Part shown: positions 11,021-23,900 of the stretch, in pieces
Position numbering within the stretch: the first letter of the stretch is position 1
Layout of the letters: each line of letters starts with the position of its first letter
Assembly: GCA_009617715.1 (NCBI GenBank)
Contig: VTFK01000643.1
Coordinates: 1 to 64,000, forward strand
Reading direction: 5' to 3'
DNA length: 64,000 nt
DNA from: Plectrocnemia conspersa
Lineage: Eukaryota > Arthropoda > Insecta > Trichoptera > Polycentropodidae
Notes under the pieces: model-generated
Databases searched by the model: none
What the model saw: only the letters and a program-made list of their open reading frames with translations
What the model was told of the DNA's origin: nothing
Translations under genes and position numbers: made by a program

Positions 11021-13892
11021 CAGTGGCGTACGATGGGTGTTAATATTGGGTGTGCTATAAAAAATAAAAAAAAAGTACATTTTTTCATTTTTATTAGCCG
11101 AGGTTTTGACATGCCTAAACTGCCTTACAGCTTTTTCCCATATATAAATAAATAAATAAACATCAAACCTAATCTAAAATATTATTATATAAAAATATCA
11201 AATTTCCAATAAACATAAACTTATAATTATTTATATATATAATCTAATCTTCTTTCTTTAATCATAAATTTTTCTATCACGCTGTCATAAAAAGTGCTCT
11301 TCTTTTTAATATCCATAAGGATCCCTTTTTCTATTAAAATCAAGCTAAGGCCACATAGCCTTTCTTGGCCTTGGGTATTTCGATAACAATTATTAATTCG
11401 TTTCAGAGCAGAAAATGAACGTTCTGCTGAAGCAGTAGTGCTTGGAAGAGTTAATATTAGTTTGCCTAATTTATCTATTTCCTGAAAACCTGACTCAAGA
11501 TTATTTGTTTTCATAAATTGTACAAGCTCATGAACAGATTTCTCTGCAAATTTAGGTAAATGATAAAGAACAGCTAGCTCATTTTTTAAACTTATATAAT
11601 CAAATAATGCTCCATAGAATTGTTGCAGTTTGGTAAGTAATTCATTTGGAAATTTTTCTTTATATTGCTCATATTTTTCTTTCTCCAGAAGGTGAAAATA
11701 TTCCAATTTGGACATTGAAGGAAAAAAACGGTTTTCAATTTGTTTACATATATTATCAACTATTGTATTAAATAGTTGGCTAAACGCGTGCTTTTCTTCA
11801 ACAAGCAAATCATTACTCAGTCTTGGATAATTTTCTTCCGTTACATAAGAATCCCATAATGTTTCATAATTATTTTCCTGTTCATGTCTGAGTTGTTGCA
11901 AAATTTCGGTAACTTTCTTTACAGCAATATAATATGTCAAAAGATTTGGATTGTAAAATGTTGTATAACATCAGTTTTTTTCAAAAAGGTTTGAAAATAT
12001 GTTGAGAAGTTTTCTTGTTTCAAAATCTTCCAAAAGCTAAGAAAACCTCGTGCTTTTATTACAGTGTCGGGGTCCCATAGTTCACAATTTTTCACGACGT
12101 CTCGAAAAAAGTCCGTAAATTCATTTCTGTATTTTTGCACTGTGTTACTTAACCGTGTGTATAATTCCATCTTGTAGGTGTAACAGAAGGAAGTCTTCTA
12201 GCTACAAACTCTTGTAAAGCATTTATTCGTTTGGAAGATTTCGAAAAGAATGCAGACAATCCATTTAAAATTTGAAAGAATGATTTGCACACTTTTATAT
12301 TGGAAAGACCTTGTTGTAATGTTAAATTCAACATATGAGCATAGCAGTGTGTAAAATGGCCAGTGGATAAACTTCGAGTACTTTGGCTTGCAAACCATTA
12401 ATATGCCCGCTCATTACACTCGCCCCATCATAAGTCTGTCCAACTAATTTTTCTTGAATTTGAAATTCTTCAATTATATTTACAACGTGGCAAAATAAGC
12501 CATCGGCTGTTTAATCAGAGCTAACGTCTGTAAAACCAATAAACCGCTCGTAAACTTTACCTTCATAAACAAAACGCAAAACTGTCGAGAGCTGTGAGTT
12601 CGTCATTATATCTGAAGTTTCGTCAAGAATAATAGCGACAAAATTTGCTGAATTTACTTCTTCCTTAATATGATCTTTAATAACATCACCAATTGCTTCA
12701 ATTATGTCATTCTGTATGGATGGGAAAGTACCACGAAACACCGTTGCAGTATTTAAATGAGTATCCAAAACAGAATCGTATTCTCGAAGTGCATTTAAAA
12801 ATTCAAGGTAATTTCCTTTGTTTAGTGAATTACAGGATTCATCGTGGCCTCGAAAAGGTTGTTCTCGTTTTCCTAGATATACTACTGCGTCAATCATTCC
12901 TTTTAATATTTCTCTATTTTTATGAACTTGTTCATTATGTTGACTTATATTAGCTTTACGTTGAGCGTCAATCATGACTTCAATTCGTTGTTTTTTTTTT
13001 TTTTTTTTTCCAAACATTTTGAGAGAAAAAATGATTGAACGTGTGACTGCGCTCCCTTTGTGTTTTTTTCAGTGCCGTTATCAGATGACTAAGGTCAGCA
13101 AATCCACTTTTACTCCACACGCTTCTTTCTTTGGAAAACAATATACATGGCCAACAGAACAATCTAGATCGAAGTTCGCAGCCTGTTAACCACTCAGTTC
13201 GTTCATATGATGAAAATGAAAAAATGTCTTGTATATTCACATTTATTGTCTTTATGCTTCATAAATAAATTGGGAAGAGGTGGACGTGGTTTGGCAATTT
13301 TGATTATCTTCAATTTAATTTCATAACTTCTTTTTTTGAAAATGGATTATTCAGAATATCTTCAACAGTATTCTTCATCATTATTGGGGTAATTAAAAAA
13401 AGTATAATCTAGAATATAAAATTAAATATTGATCATATGTAAATAAGATAATAAACTATTTTACGCCAAAATATAAAAAATAAGTGACCTGTTATTATGA
13501 TATAATGTAATAAAAAAGCAGCGACGGACGCAAGAGTTTTTGAAGTACGCGCACCAAATTCGAGACCAATTTTACTACTAAGCGCTGCCAGCCGACAGAT
13601 CGACTTCAGCCGTTAAAACTCGGAACAATTTACTTTATTCGGCGGCCGCGCGCAAGGTCGGCGCGTTATATGTGTTGTTCCAAAACGATCGCTCGCGCGA
13701 AAACGTTCAGAGCGAATGACAAATACCAATGCATACTATACACTGCATATTAAAATTTTATAATTTTGCATACTACTGTATGCAAAATGATGTCGCTTTA
13801 CGCCCTAAATTTTCTAAATTTCTAAATTTATATTTTATATGGTTTTGCGGGTGTGCGCCGCACACCTAGCACACCCTGAATATACGCCCCTG
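11021..13892 (-). mobile_element. hAT transposon with complete ends and decayed transposase
   Basis: This 2,872-bp element starts CAGTGGCGTAC and ends, on the other strand, CAGGGGCGTAT. Both are followed by GGGTGTGCTA-type subterminal words, giving imperfect inverted repeats of about 20 bp. The flanking 8-bp duplication is perfect. It carries a single transposase gene on the minus strand with several frame lesions. Base composition inside the coding part is less AT-skewed than the flanks. The perfect duplication suggests a fairly recent insertion, but the coding lesions argue that this copy cannot supply transposase. Confidence 0.9.
11227..13340 (-). pseudogene. hAT-superfamily transposase (ZMYM1-like), frameshifted
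   Basis: Read from 13340 down, pieces of one transposase appear in order. First comes a TTF-type zinc finger (W..GCE, then LFCWPCILFSKE and the SGFADLSHL helix, 13000-13225). Next is a DUF4371-type RNase H region with IILDETSDIMT and RFVYEGKVYERFIGFTDVS (12511-13000), then QTYDGASVMSGHINGLQAK (about 12380-12450) and an RWNY motif (about 12165). It ends with the hAT dimerisation domain LPSTTASAERSFSALKRI (about 11380-11460). The length is about right for this family. Lesions: an in-frame TAA at 12511-12513, a slip at the 19-base T run 12991-13009, and frame changes near 13220, 12355, 12165 and 11940. The protein would cut and rejoin DNA at the element ends. Some lesions could be assembly errors, especially at the homopolymer. 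Confidence 0.88.
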
Positions 13893-13900
13893 ATAATAAC
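13893..13900. repeat. Target-site duplication, right copy (ATAATAAC)
   Basis: Exact match to 11013-11020. Confidence 0.88.
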
Positions 13901-14194
13901 ACTGTTTTTAGTATATGTCTCGGACACAAAGACATATAGAGAAAATTAAGGATATTACCAAATATTTTTTTTCTGATATACCTTTCTTCACCCCTTCCCC
14001 TTCGGATGCGATGATCCGACTTGAGATAAAACACAATATTGAAAAGTTAATATCTTAAAATCTAAATTTAATAAAAAATAATTTAAGTTTAACGTGTAAT
14101 TTTACATATAAATCAAGTTATTTCCTATTTGAAGCAAAAAGTTGTAAAGTTGTTTTGTACGATGTTATTTGATATATCATGATGATAAATATAA
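13901..14194. other. AT-rich non-coding
   Basis: No supported feature. Confidence 0.6.
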
Positions 14195-14535
14195 ATATCA
14201 ATCGGCCGATGAGCGCCGCGTTAAATTGCTTTCGGAATTGGCAAAATATTAAATTCCAATAATTGCGACCGCTTCAGCCAGGGGTTAACAATTCGATTTG
14301 GCAAGGGGGTCCCGCTTTGCATAAGTGGCCCGAAAGCGCGATTCGTTAGCGACTCCGACACCACCACTTGTCCCTCCGTAACGCTTTCCCCTCGGCCCGT
14401 ACGTTATCAGAACTGTACTCGAACCCTACCCTAACCCCATCCAAGTACCACCCTACTATCTAGACTACGACGACGTTTTTGCACCCGCGGAAAAATACAA
14501 TTGGCGGTGTTATTGCATCGGTGCACCTGGGTTAT
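14195..14535. promoter_or_regulatory. GC-rich island, candidate regulatory DNA
   Basis: Complex, CpG-containing sequence, strongly distinct from the AT-rich DNA on both sides. It includes a CACCTG E-box at 14524-14529 (a Snail/Scratch-type word). No coding frame. Function is inferred from composition. Confidence 0.35.
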
Positions 14536-15459
14536 CTTGTACGATTGCATAATATGGACGTGTCCCGAGCCAGAACCACTTTAAATATTAAAATAGAGCA
14601 CAAAATATAAAACAATACTATAAATGTAAAAAATAGCCTGTTCTTTGTGGTTAGTATTACATATCTCTTTTTATTTGGCCGTTTTTTAAAAAAAAAATCA
14701 CTGCAAAAAATGGGATAGCGGATATTGTTTATGAATGCACTTTCATGGATACGAGATTGTGAAATACTGTTATTGGGGATTTTTAATATTTTTTTAATAA
14801 TAAATACTACATAACGCAACTGAAGCTTTTTTAATAAATATAATAAAAATATAAAATAAAATTTTGGATGTATTTAATAATAAAAAATTAGACTACCGAT
14901 AATTCACAGAATTTATACATTTGAGTGCTCCATATCCATGACCCTAAAAAATACCGAAAATTAGAATCCCTGTGCTATTGATTATTAGGAACGGCGTAAT
15001 CCGCACGAGAGTAACCCATTGACCTTTGTAGAAAATGTTTAATGTTAAAAAATTTGCCCTTATATTTTTTTAATTATGGTAATATTGCTCAAACAATAAT
15101 TGTTGAATATAACGAGCCCCTTTTAAAATAAATGTATATAGGTATAATAAATAGCATAAGAATTTATACATAAATTATAAATATAAACAATAATAAAAAA
15201 GTATACAACGCCAATTATCAATAATATGTCCTTCGTATATGCATATTATTTTATATAATATAAAAAAATACCTTATATTTCTCGAATTTATTTCTAAAAC
15301 ATACATTTTTTTAGAATTATTATATACGATTTTTAAATTACTTTCCTAGAATATCACGTGGCTTAATTTCGCAATATAAAATAAACAAGTTGTTTTTTCG
15401 AATTGCATAATTTTAAAAGCACCTTACAGGCGTCTATTGTCGATAAACAGTGTAGGAGA
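14536..15459. other. AT-rich non-coding, nothing recognised
   Basis: Homopolymer-rich AT DNA. A 95-codon minus-strand frame across 14532-14819 is AT-driven and resembles no family I know. Confidence 0.55.
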
Positions 15460-15740
15460 GTTAGGGAAAAACAAACGCAGAAACAAGCAAAGTTAACTTC
15501 CGGTCCGGTGGCTGCGCGGAGGCGTCGCGTCTACTGCAACGAATGAATTCTCCCATTGCTACCTTACATCCTTTTAGACTTTCAAAGGACCCCTCGTGTG
15601 TAGTTGGAATTCAATTGAAAGTCTGCATAATGCGACGGCATATAAAATTATATCAAATTCGCTACGTAAACGCCGACTCTGGTGCGTCAAAGTGGAGAAC
15701 GATGTTTAAAACAATCGCGTATAAACTCTCATATGAATAA
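15460..15740. promoter_or_regulatory. GC-rich island
   Basis: Locally GC-rich, especially 15490-15545 (GGCTGCGCGGAGGCGTCGCG), fading into moderately complex sequence. A 65-codon plus-strand frame at 15543-15740 is open but unrecognised. I favour non-coding regulatory DNA. Confidence 0.3.
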
Positions 15741-17209
15741 GGGTTATAATATTTTCTACTCGAATATAAAAATGAAAGAAAATAAAAGTGTTAAGATAAT
15801 AGACTACCTTTTACTATGCGATTAAGTTTTTTTATAAATAGTTTAGTTTAACAAACAAAATAAATGTTTTCTACAACTGTAAAATTGTAAAACATATATT
15901 TTGGATGATGTAGGCCATTCAATGTTTTGTTAATATAAACGTATATTATTCTACTTTATTTCAATATTACAAATGCTAGTGTTTTTTTCCGGTAAATGTT
16001 TTTATAAATCAACCGTAATAATGTTTTTATAAATCAACCGTTAATAAAAATTTTAATTAAAAATAAAAAGTAAAATGAAAACCCCTATAAGAATAATATG
16101 GTTGTAGAGAAAAGCAGCTTTATTTAAACTATATGTACAAATATTAGTATAATTATTTATATACTTATCACGTAAGAACAATGTATATATTAATTTCATT
16201 TTTTCAAAAACACGACTAATATATCATCACGATTTATTATTCAGTCACGTAAAAATAGCTTATTGATATTCTAAAATTACGCTATTTAAATACAGGGGCG
16301 TACATAAAGACGTACATAAAGACGATATTAGTCATATTAAACCCATACACCTCTTGTCAAAGCCGTTAAGAGGAACCGTTTAAAATTATTTGTAAGAAAT
16401 TAACGCTACTTCAAATAATATATAATATTATTGCACAAATAATATTTGTGCAATAATATTATATACCAGATAGATTGTTAATTTTAAAAATAGTGTACTA
16501 TTGCCCCACTTTAACTATATTTCAGTGATATAATAAATACCTAATAAATTAGATGAGAGTAATATTATATAAATATCTTTGTATTTTTGAAAAAAAGTAA
16601 TATGTTACTAGGATATTTAAAAAATTTAATATGAAATAGCGTTGTATATTTATTTAATATTATGAAACAGCGATAATTTGAAAGTACCTCGGTATAAAAA
16701 TAAGAGTATGCCTTATGGAATATTTTACAGATGTGTGGGCTTACACAATTGTTTTTAAAAGATAATCCTTAGAATGTTAAAATTAAATTGAAATTCCTTG
16801 TACTTTAAAAACTAGATTAAAGCTAAATATGTTTATGTACACATAAGATTAAAAAAATATTAATTTTAAAATTGGTAATATATTTTTGCCAAACACTGAA
16901 ACAAGCAATTTATATATATTGTATTTACTAGATAATGTAAAATATAATCAAATTATCACTAAAAAATGTAATAATGTTTATGTTAATATAATGAAATGGT
17001 TGTGTCGTGATGTATTTTAGTCATTTTTTTATCAAACGATACGATATAATCGTAATTGACCTTTCAGAAAATACAACCATAGAATTCCCAGAGAGTTATA
17101 TTTGTACGTAGTATAAAAGTATCCATAATATAAACAAGCAATTAATCCTCGCTTGAAAATTTCACACCGTTTAAACCCTCCAAGATAAAAAAATAATACA
17201 AAAAATAAA
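15741..17209. other. AT-rich non-coding
   Basis: Low-complexity AT DNA. The only structure noted is the palindrome at 16421-16463 and an 11-bp hAT-end-like word at 16293. Confidence 0.55.
16421..16463. repeat. Near-perfect 21-bp palindrome
   Basis: Arm TATAATATTATTGCACAAATA (16421-16441) is followed after one base by its exact reverse complement (16443-16463). It can form a cruciform or a short hairpin RNA. No transposon boundary is visible around it. Confidence 0.85.
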
Positions 17210-17600
17210 ACAAAGTGAGCAAATAATCGCGTGGCAGTTATAATCGCATACGATCCGCAAGACGACTTTAGTAGCTTTTTAACCCTTTGCGCGCGTTTAT
17301 ATATTTGTTTACGTTGCCCCGAGGCCACTTAATTATGAGACGCACAAAACGAAAGCCTTTGTTTGGCGGCAGTATGAAAACGGACCATTTTTAGTAAGAT
17401 TGCGTTACGGCCAGATGTTCCGGGGTCGGTCCGGGTACGATCCGTGCCGCTCGAAATATGGCCATGGATAAATAAAGCGTGGGAGTGGTGTCGAAAAAAT
17501 AGCAATGGGCGATAAAAGAAAACACTTCCTAAAGCGCAATAAAACACACCAAAAGACTTTGACTGCCTAAAGGCAACGATATAAACCCAGTGGGGCAAAT
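17210..17600. promoter_or_regulatory. GC-rich island with forkhead and homeodomain words
   Basis: A complex block with TGTTTAC (forkhead-type) at 17306-17312 and TTAATTAT (homeodomain-type) at 17329-17336. A CTTTGTTTGG Sox-like word lies near 17357. Two minus-strand frames of 89 and 98 codons abut at 17328/17329 but resemble no protein and are probably chance. Candidate enhancer. Confidence 0.4.
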
Positions 17601-17950
17601 TTTATTCGATTTTAAGGTGTAATATTAGGAAAATAATTATTGTATCATATTTGATTTCTGACCTTTCGGTCTATATTTTGTTAACATCAAATTTAGTTAT
17701 ATGATAATTTTGATTAAATTGAATTGAAAATTAAGAAAAACAAATAAGTTATTAGTTTAAATGAATTTATTGTTAAGCAATAGAAACTGTTTCTGAACTA
17801 AGCAATACTATAGTGTATGTGTTACAGTATATGTGAATTTAAGACTGAAATTAAATTTTTATAATTAAAAATATATTTTTATAAACTAGGCCATTAAAAT
17901 TATATCAAATAATTAATTTTTAATTTCACGTAAGCTTTTTACCTTATCAT
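17601..17950. other. AT-rich non-coding
   Basis: No supported feature. Confidence 0.6.
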
Positions 17951-17956
17951 GTAATG

Positions 17957-18191
17957 TGTCGCCCTACTATCGTTGAAACTAAATTTTACAGTTGCGAAAC
18001 GCTCATTAACCCTAACGCAAGCTAATTTGTTGCAAAACGCTTATTTTATAATTAAACCCAAACCTAACCCAAAAAAAATACTCAAAACCAATTTAGTATT
18101 AGTATTTTCATTAAATACAGTTAAGTCTGCTTTGTTTAGGTTAGGTTTAGGTTTGAACATTTTAGTCTCAATAAGTGATGGGTCGCCTTAA
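17957..18191. repeat. Possible small MITE or inverted-repeat element
   Basis: The ends are loosely inverted: GTCGCCCTACTATCGTTGAAACTAAA on the left against the reverse complement of TTTAGTCTCAATAAGTGATGGGTCGCC on the right. Internally, AAACCCAAACCTAACCC is mirrored by TTAGGTTAGGTTTAGGTTT. Match quality is modest and no target duplication is evident. Confidence 0.3.
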
Positions 18192-19780
18192 AAATATTTT
18201 TCAAAACAAAATTCTTTAAGGCATTGGTGGTCTATAATTATTATTTTAAAATTTAATTCTTTATAAATTAATTTGGAAAAATATAACAACTAATTATTTA
18301 TTAAATAAACACTATTCTTATAATAATTTGACTACAAAAATAGAATTACATATTTTTTAATTTTTAATTGACATGAACAAGTTTTTTAATAATAAAGCAT
18401 GCAAATAGACTTTTTTAATATTTAAGAATGTAAATAGACATGAAGATAAACTTAAAACAGCATATTATTTTACTAGTACTTGTTATTAAAAGTATATTTT
18501 CATTACTTTTACTAGTAAAAATATATATTTACCGATGAAAATGTATTTCGATATAAATTCACTGATATTTATATTATATAATATATTTTCACTGTAATAT
18601 ATGTATTACTAATAAATCTACAGTGCAATGATGGTTTAAAAAAAATAGTGAATATGAAACTCAAACGTAGTGGTTAGTATATAAGCGATTGTAGAGCAAT
18701 TGAAAAAGCTAAAAATTGAATAAGCTTAAAAAATGGGTGGCGCATAAACTTATCGAAAATCTAAAAATTGCTCTGCGTTTTTTTTGCGCAGCAGAAATTG
18801 TTATTTTTTTAATATAAACGTTGATATGATTTCACTGAAACAGCAAAAAAAAAAAATTTAATTAACAGGTAATTTACATTCACTGTAACATATGTACAAT
18901 GACGGTTCTAAAAATAGTGCTGGGGATTATAAACATCTTCAGTTCATAGTTAATAATGTCAAACTAAATAAGTTTAGCACAATACATTTATTTTACACAG
19001 GAGAAACGTGCAAATAAAAATGGTTTTCTTAAAAAAAATTAAGCGGTCAACAAGCCTAAAAACATATAGCAAAACCATAATTACCCAAAAATATTTTTTT
19101 TGCGGCTAGTTGACATATTTATTATATTTTCCGGTTTAAGTATATATAAGAAATACTCTTCAAGCCCTGCAAAATATTTCATTAAGAATTGTGTCGAATT
19201 ATTTTTTGCCTGTCTGCAACTTGATCTTACACTGAGACGTAAATAAAGATACCCTTATTCAACATTACGATAAAGTAAATATTAAATATCGCAAACGAAA
19301 TAAATTTCCCTTTTATTATATTTGTTAAAAAATATATATAATCAACAATACAAAAAGAGAACTAGGTAATTGGCATTTTTCAAGAAACTGATCAGAAATT
19401 AATAAGCAATTCTAGTGACCTGGAAAATGCCAAGTTGTAATTAATTTTATTGTTTTAATATGTACGACAGTATTATTCGTATACATCTTATATAATATGG
19501 TAATAAGCATTTAAATATTTTAGATAACATGTTATTAAAAGACAGATTCGAATTTCTATTCAAATACTACTATGTTTTCTATTGTATTTTAAATTACTAT
19601 AGTATTCTAAGTAAAACGACATCTAAGACGTATTTTATATTTAAAATAATTTCTCTCAAAGAGACTCAATTCCATCGTCATAGATTCCATTCCCCAGGCA
19701 TATTATCCAGGGGGTGAGCTCAATCAAGAAGCCTTCATTTCTATTGTAGTGCACTATGTATACACACAACGTATATTTCC
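18192..19780. other. AT-rich non-coding
   Basis: AT-rich low-complexity sequence without supported genes or repeats. Confidence 0.6.
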
Positions 19781-20070
19781 AAATAAAAACGAGTCTTCCT
19801 TTATCATTCACACTTCGACCGACTCTCCCATTTCAATTCGACCACTCTCTCTCTCGCTACGCTTTTACTGCTTTGAGATTTTCTTCTGCTACGTCGTGTT
19901 TTTTCCTTTCTTTCTTCCCTGTGCTCCTACCGAGAACCTCCTTCATTTCGCCACTGCCCCCAACCCGTTCGGCGGAACCCAATCTACTCGAGGAAAACTG
20001 GGATAAACTAAAGATAAAGTGTAGTCATCCTCCTGAAACGGTCCCGGGGGATGTCTTCAAGCGAAAAAGT
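19781..20070. promoter_or_regulatory. Pyrimidine-rich block, possibly regulatory
   Basis: Strong C/T bias on the plus strand (CTCTCTCTCGCTACGC, TTTCCTTTCTTTCTTCCC) and higher GC than the flanks. Two overlapping plus-strand frames run through it, but their composition follows the pyrimidine tract and they resemble nothing. The GAGAG words on the minus strand could bind GAGA factor. Confidence 0.25.
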
Positions 20071-21959
20071 TGAAAGAATAAACTAAAATCGTCGCACAAA
20101 TACTCACGGGTTTGTTGATTTTCAGAGGACGCTTTTAAATTACCTATGAGTGATTAACGAAATATTACGAACTTCAACTCCTGATTGTGTAATGTATATC
20201 GAAATAAATGGAATGACAAAATATGTATAAATATATACGTAAATTAATTAAATTCGTCAAAATAATTTAGATGTAAAATAATAATATTTAAGAAAAACAA
20301 CTCAAGTTTTCTCAATTTATTAAGATGAAAAGATTTTTAGCTGATGCTCTAAAGAATGGCATGCTCCGTAAATGTATCGTAAAAGTGCAATATCTTTACG
20401 GAGTATTTGATGGGGGCGACTGGCCAAGGACGACAGCTTGATAAATGACGGCCCGACAAAAATCCTAGCATCAGACGAAATATATAGTAGTACGCTATTC
20501 TATCCAATTTTCTCGGCGGTTTAAAATCAACTCTTTTGTATAGTACTTTTTGCTATCACTGGCGAAGGCAAGAGAGTGCTGCTCAAAAGCACTCAAAAAC
20601 ATGTGATAAGCAAATTATTTATATTTATCCCACTTTCTTATCTCTCTTGAAACGCCATTTCAAAGGGATTCCGAGAAAGTATTGTTTGCAAACGGTTGCC
20701 ACAAAATCACAAGTTAAGACAGTAAAGATAAAGTTATAGATCGAAAAAGCCAAGACCACACGTAAAAAATATTATTTTCAAATACGACTAAAGCTTGTTT
20801 TTAATCAATAAATGTTTAGTTTTAATGCGTTTTGTTCACAAAAGCAAACATGACACTTTGTAACCAAAAAATACTCGTACTGATTTGCTTACATCTAATA
20901 AAACATGGTAATAAGAAGTTTTTCTTTTTAGGTTTAATAGATATTATATAAATCATGTTTCTTCTCAAAAAATATTTTTCGAGAATTTCTTTAAAAAATG
21001 CCAAATCAAGAATACTTTTGTTGAAGTTAAAGTTTAACAGGCATTATATATATTTTATACTGCTGCATAAAAAGGATGGGCCCGTGCTAGATGCTTAAAA
21101 ATATGCATACGTTTTTGAAGCTTTTAATAGAAGTTGGAAATATTTAAATATCTATGAATTGTTTATGATTTTCTTACTACTCTAACCGCCATTATCTTAA
21201 ATATAATCTGAGAACCATACTAATAATCAAATTAAAAAAAAAACTATTCGCGTTGGAATCGACAGATTGCAAAAATTTATTGCGGCTTTCCACAGAGTTA
21301 CGCCAGCGAACTAAAATCTCATTTTTTCTATAATTCAAATATGTTTTTTATTTTTACCTTGCTAAAAATATCAAAAGTTTAAAATAGCAACAGCTTTAAT
21401 AGACAATTTTCTTTACTATTCAGGTATAAAAGAGCATGAAATTCCTTCGTATCTCTGTGTTCTGTAATCAATCAAAGTAGATTATTAACTGAGTTCTCTG
21501 TTTATCAATAATATAAAAAAATCTACAATTATATACCATTATATTAAAATAACATACTTTATATAAATTGCATATATTTTTATTATTTATTCTCGAGAAA
21601 GTTGAGTAGTGAAAATATGAAGTCTCATTTTTTTAATAAATAAATGGCATCGAAAATTTACAATGCCTAAGGAAAATAAATATTAAACAAAAAATATGTA
21701 ATTATATTTGCCTTGCATTTATATATATTTATTTAGAATGAAGGAGTGCAATAATTTAACATACTATAATATTCATTAAGGAATAATGAATATAAAGCTC
21801 TCAGCAAAAGGACGCTAGCGTAAATATTTATTTAACGAGAAACGGAAGCGAAGCAACCAGCTCGGTTTTTAATAAGTAATATTATAGTTTACACGTTTCA
21901 GATTGAAATTGCCAAGATTCGATTCGCTGAACTTTGCAACAAATTGAAGCAAAAAAAAA
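20071..21959. other. AT-rich non-coding
   Basis: No supported gene. A short more complex patch at 20395-20480 is unassigned. Confidence 0.55.
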
Positions 21960-22290
21960 ACACCGCGTAACAAGATGAATTATTCATTTCCCAGTTCTTG
22001 CTACGTCAGCATCATAGTAACGCCGATGAATTAATTACGCGAGTTTGTAGTAGCGTGCTATTTGCAATGGGAGAAAGAGAAAAATCGCAGCGAATGTATC
22101 ATAAGCAGCAAGGTTCTCGCATACCAACCCTCGAGTCAACCATTTCGCAAAGTAACACCAATGACAGCGATCATCCTTCATTCGCAGACAAACAGAGGCA
22201 ATCGCTCATTTGCAGATCCAATAACTCTCGCTCGCGGGCGAAACCGCCCACCCCCCATCCACGGCGATAAATATCCCACCAGATTTGGGT
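21960..22290. promoter_or_regulatory. GC-rich island, candidate regulatory DNA
   Basis: Complex CpG-containing block with a TTAATTA homeodomain core at 22031-22037 and CTCGCTCGCGGGCG near 22227-22240. Plus-strand frames of about 90 codons cross it in two phases with no resemblance to known proteins. That both phases stay open argues against either being coding. Confidence 0.35.
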
Positions 22291-23569
22291 GGAGAAGTAC
22301 TGGGCTCAAATACAATAATTCTAAGTAAAAGAAAATTAGCCATATACGATACTAAATAGACCATAAGTAACTCTTATTCAGTAGTTAGAAATAAGTATGG
22401 GTAATTAAAATCTGATAAAATAAGGCAAAATTTACTTATTAACAAAACAATCAATGGTGATATAAATACGAATATGGTGTTGGGCATTTTTTTCAGTCGG
22501 ACGGCAATTAGATAGTTTGCACATTTATTCATCATCATCATTATTGGCCTGACAACTCGACTTTGCCTCCTCTCCTCCAGTTCTGCGGCAGGTTCCTCCA
22601 GTTATTTGGCTACGGCTGCATTAGCATCTTCCATGGTTTAAACTCTCTCCGAAGTTGATATACTTTACGGTAAAAGAATCTACTGTTATTACGCTCTCTG
22701 ATCAATCTCATACAGTGTGTGTTTTTCGTCATTTTTGTTATTTTTTCTCCCTGTGGATTATTGTTTTCTCGCTGCACAGTAATTTGTAGTTTTTAACAGA
22801 TGCTCTTGTGTACTTCTGGAATTTGTGCTTCTTCTCGAAAATTATTTCTCGGAAAAAAATTCTCGATTTGACATTTTTTAAAACCACTGCTCTTTTAATA
22901 ACGCTGCATAAGTAAAGATTTATTTAATTAATTATTTATTGCACATTTATTGGGCGTTAAAAATCTGGACAGATCTAGAGCATTCAAAGTAACTAAAAAA
23001 TGCAGTAAGCATGAACTATTACTATATACTAAAAAGTTAAAACAGTGGTTTCTTTTTTATTCGTTCGTTTAAGTATAAATATTTACGTTGTATTTTGCTT
23101 TTTAATTATAAACTTCCGATGTTTATGTATGATCCAAAAAGCTTATTTAACCTCATCTTTATATACTTCACTTTAAAAAATCAATCAAGAATAAAGTACG
23201 ATTTTCTTGGCAAGTATAAATTTCTGGAGTTGACACTTAATATTATTTTTTGATTCATTATTATAACTTACATCACATAAAATCAATTCATCAAACTTTG
23301 AAGCGCGAGTTTTCTCCAATTAAACTTTGCAGCCGTTGTTAAAAATAGAAAGCTTAATTTTTAAGCTCGCAACTTTTGAGCTGCGAGACTGGGGAAAAAT
23401 ATACACATACACAACACGATAGCGCGAATACAAAATCAAACTTTTATATCTGAAAAGCGAACAAACATAATGAATCGCCTGCAATTAGAGCATGTACGAT
23501 AGCACATGTGTGTAACGCCAGAAAGAAATTAACTAACAAAAATATACTTTGCAAAATAGTCGGAGAAGA
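22291..23569. other. AT-rich non-coding with an odd ATC-repeat segment
   Basis: Mostly AT-rich. At 22525-22640 a (TCA)n run is followed by GGCCTGACAACTCG and a GC-richer 90-bp tail. This is reminiscent of LINE 3' ends that finish in ATC repeats, but I cannot confirm it. Confidence 0.35.
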
Positions 23570-23900
23570 ATAAAACGAATAAGATGTTACTTTTGTCTGA
23601 CAAGGTTTTTCTCCTCCTACTTGGGACCCTAATCAAGAGAGGCTTTTATCTGTTCTGCTACAGACCTCCTTCGTATGTCCCGCATTCGTTGTACCTGCAG
23701 TCTCTAAACCCACACCCCATATACACCTCCCAGACTGGTTCTTATTTTTTTTTTGTTAAGAGAGAGCAATTCACACGCACCAGAATAAAGGTCATGATAG
23801 AAAGATGTTCACGAGCGCGTTTTTTTTCTCCGTTTCTTTCTTTCTCTTCGGCTCGACTATTTGACCGGGCCACAAACTTTTTTGCGACGGATAACTTTGC
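23570..23900. promoter_or_regulatory. Pyrimidine-rich block
   Basis: A C/T-biased plus strand with a 132-codon open frame (23584-23982) rich in Leu, Phe and Ser. The composition is explained by the tract itself, and I recognise no domain. It resembles the block at 19781-20070 in character. Confidence 0.2.

Noticed and set aside
16293..16310. CAGGGGCGTAC, identical to a hAT end word
   Set aside because: No partner end or 8-bp duplication found; the following ACGTACATAAAG is a local tandem repeat. Too little to call an element.
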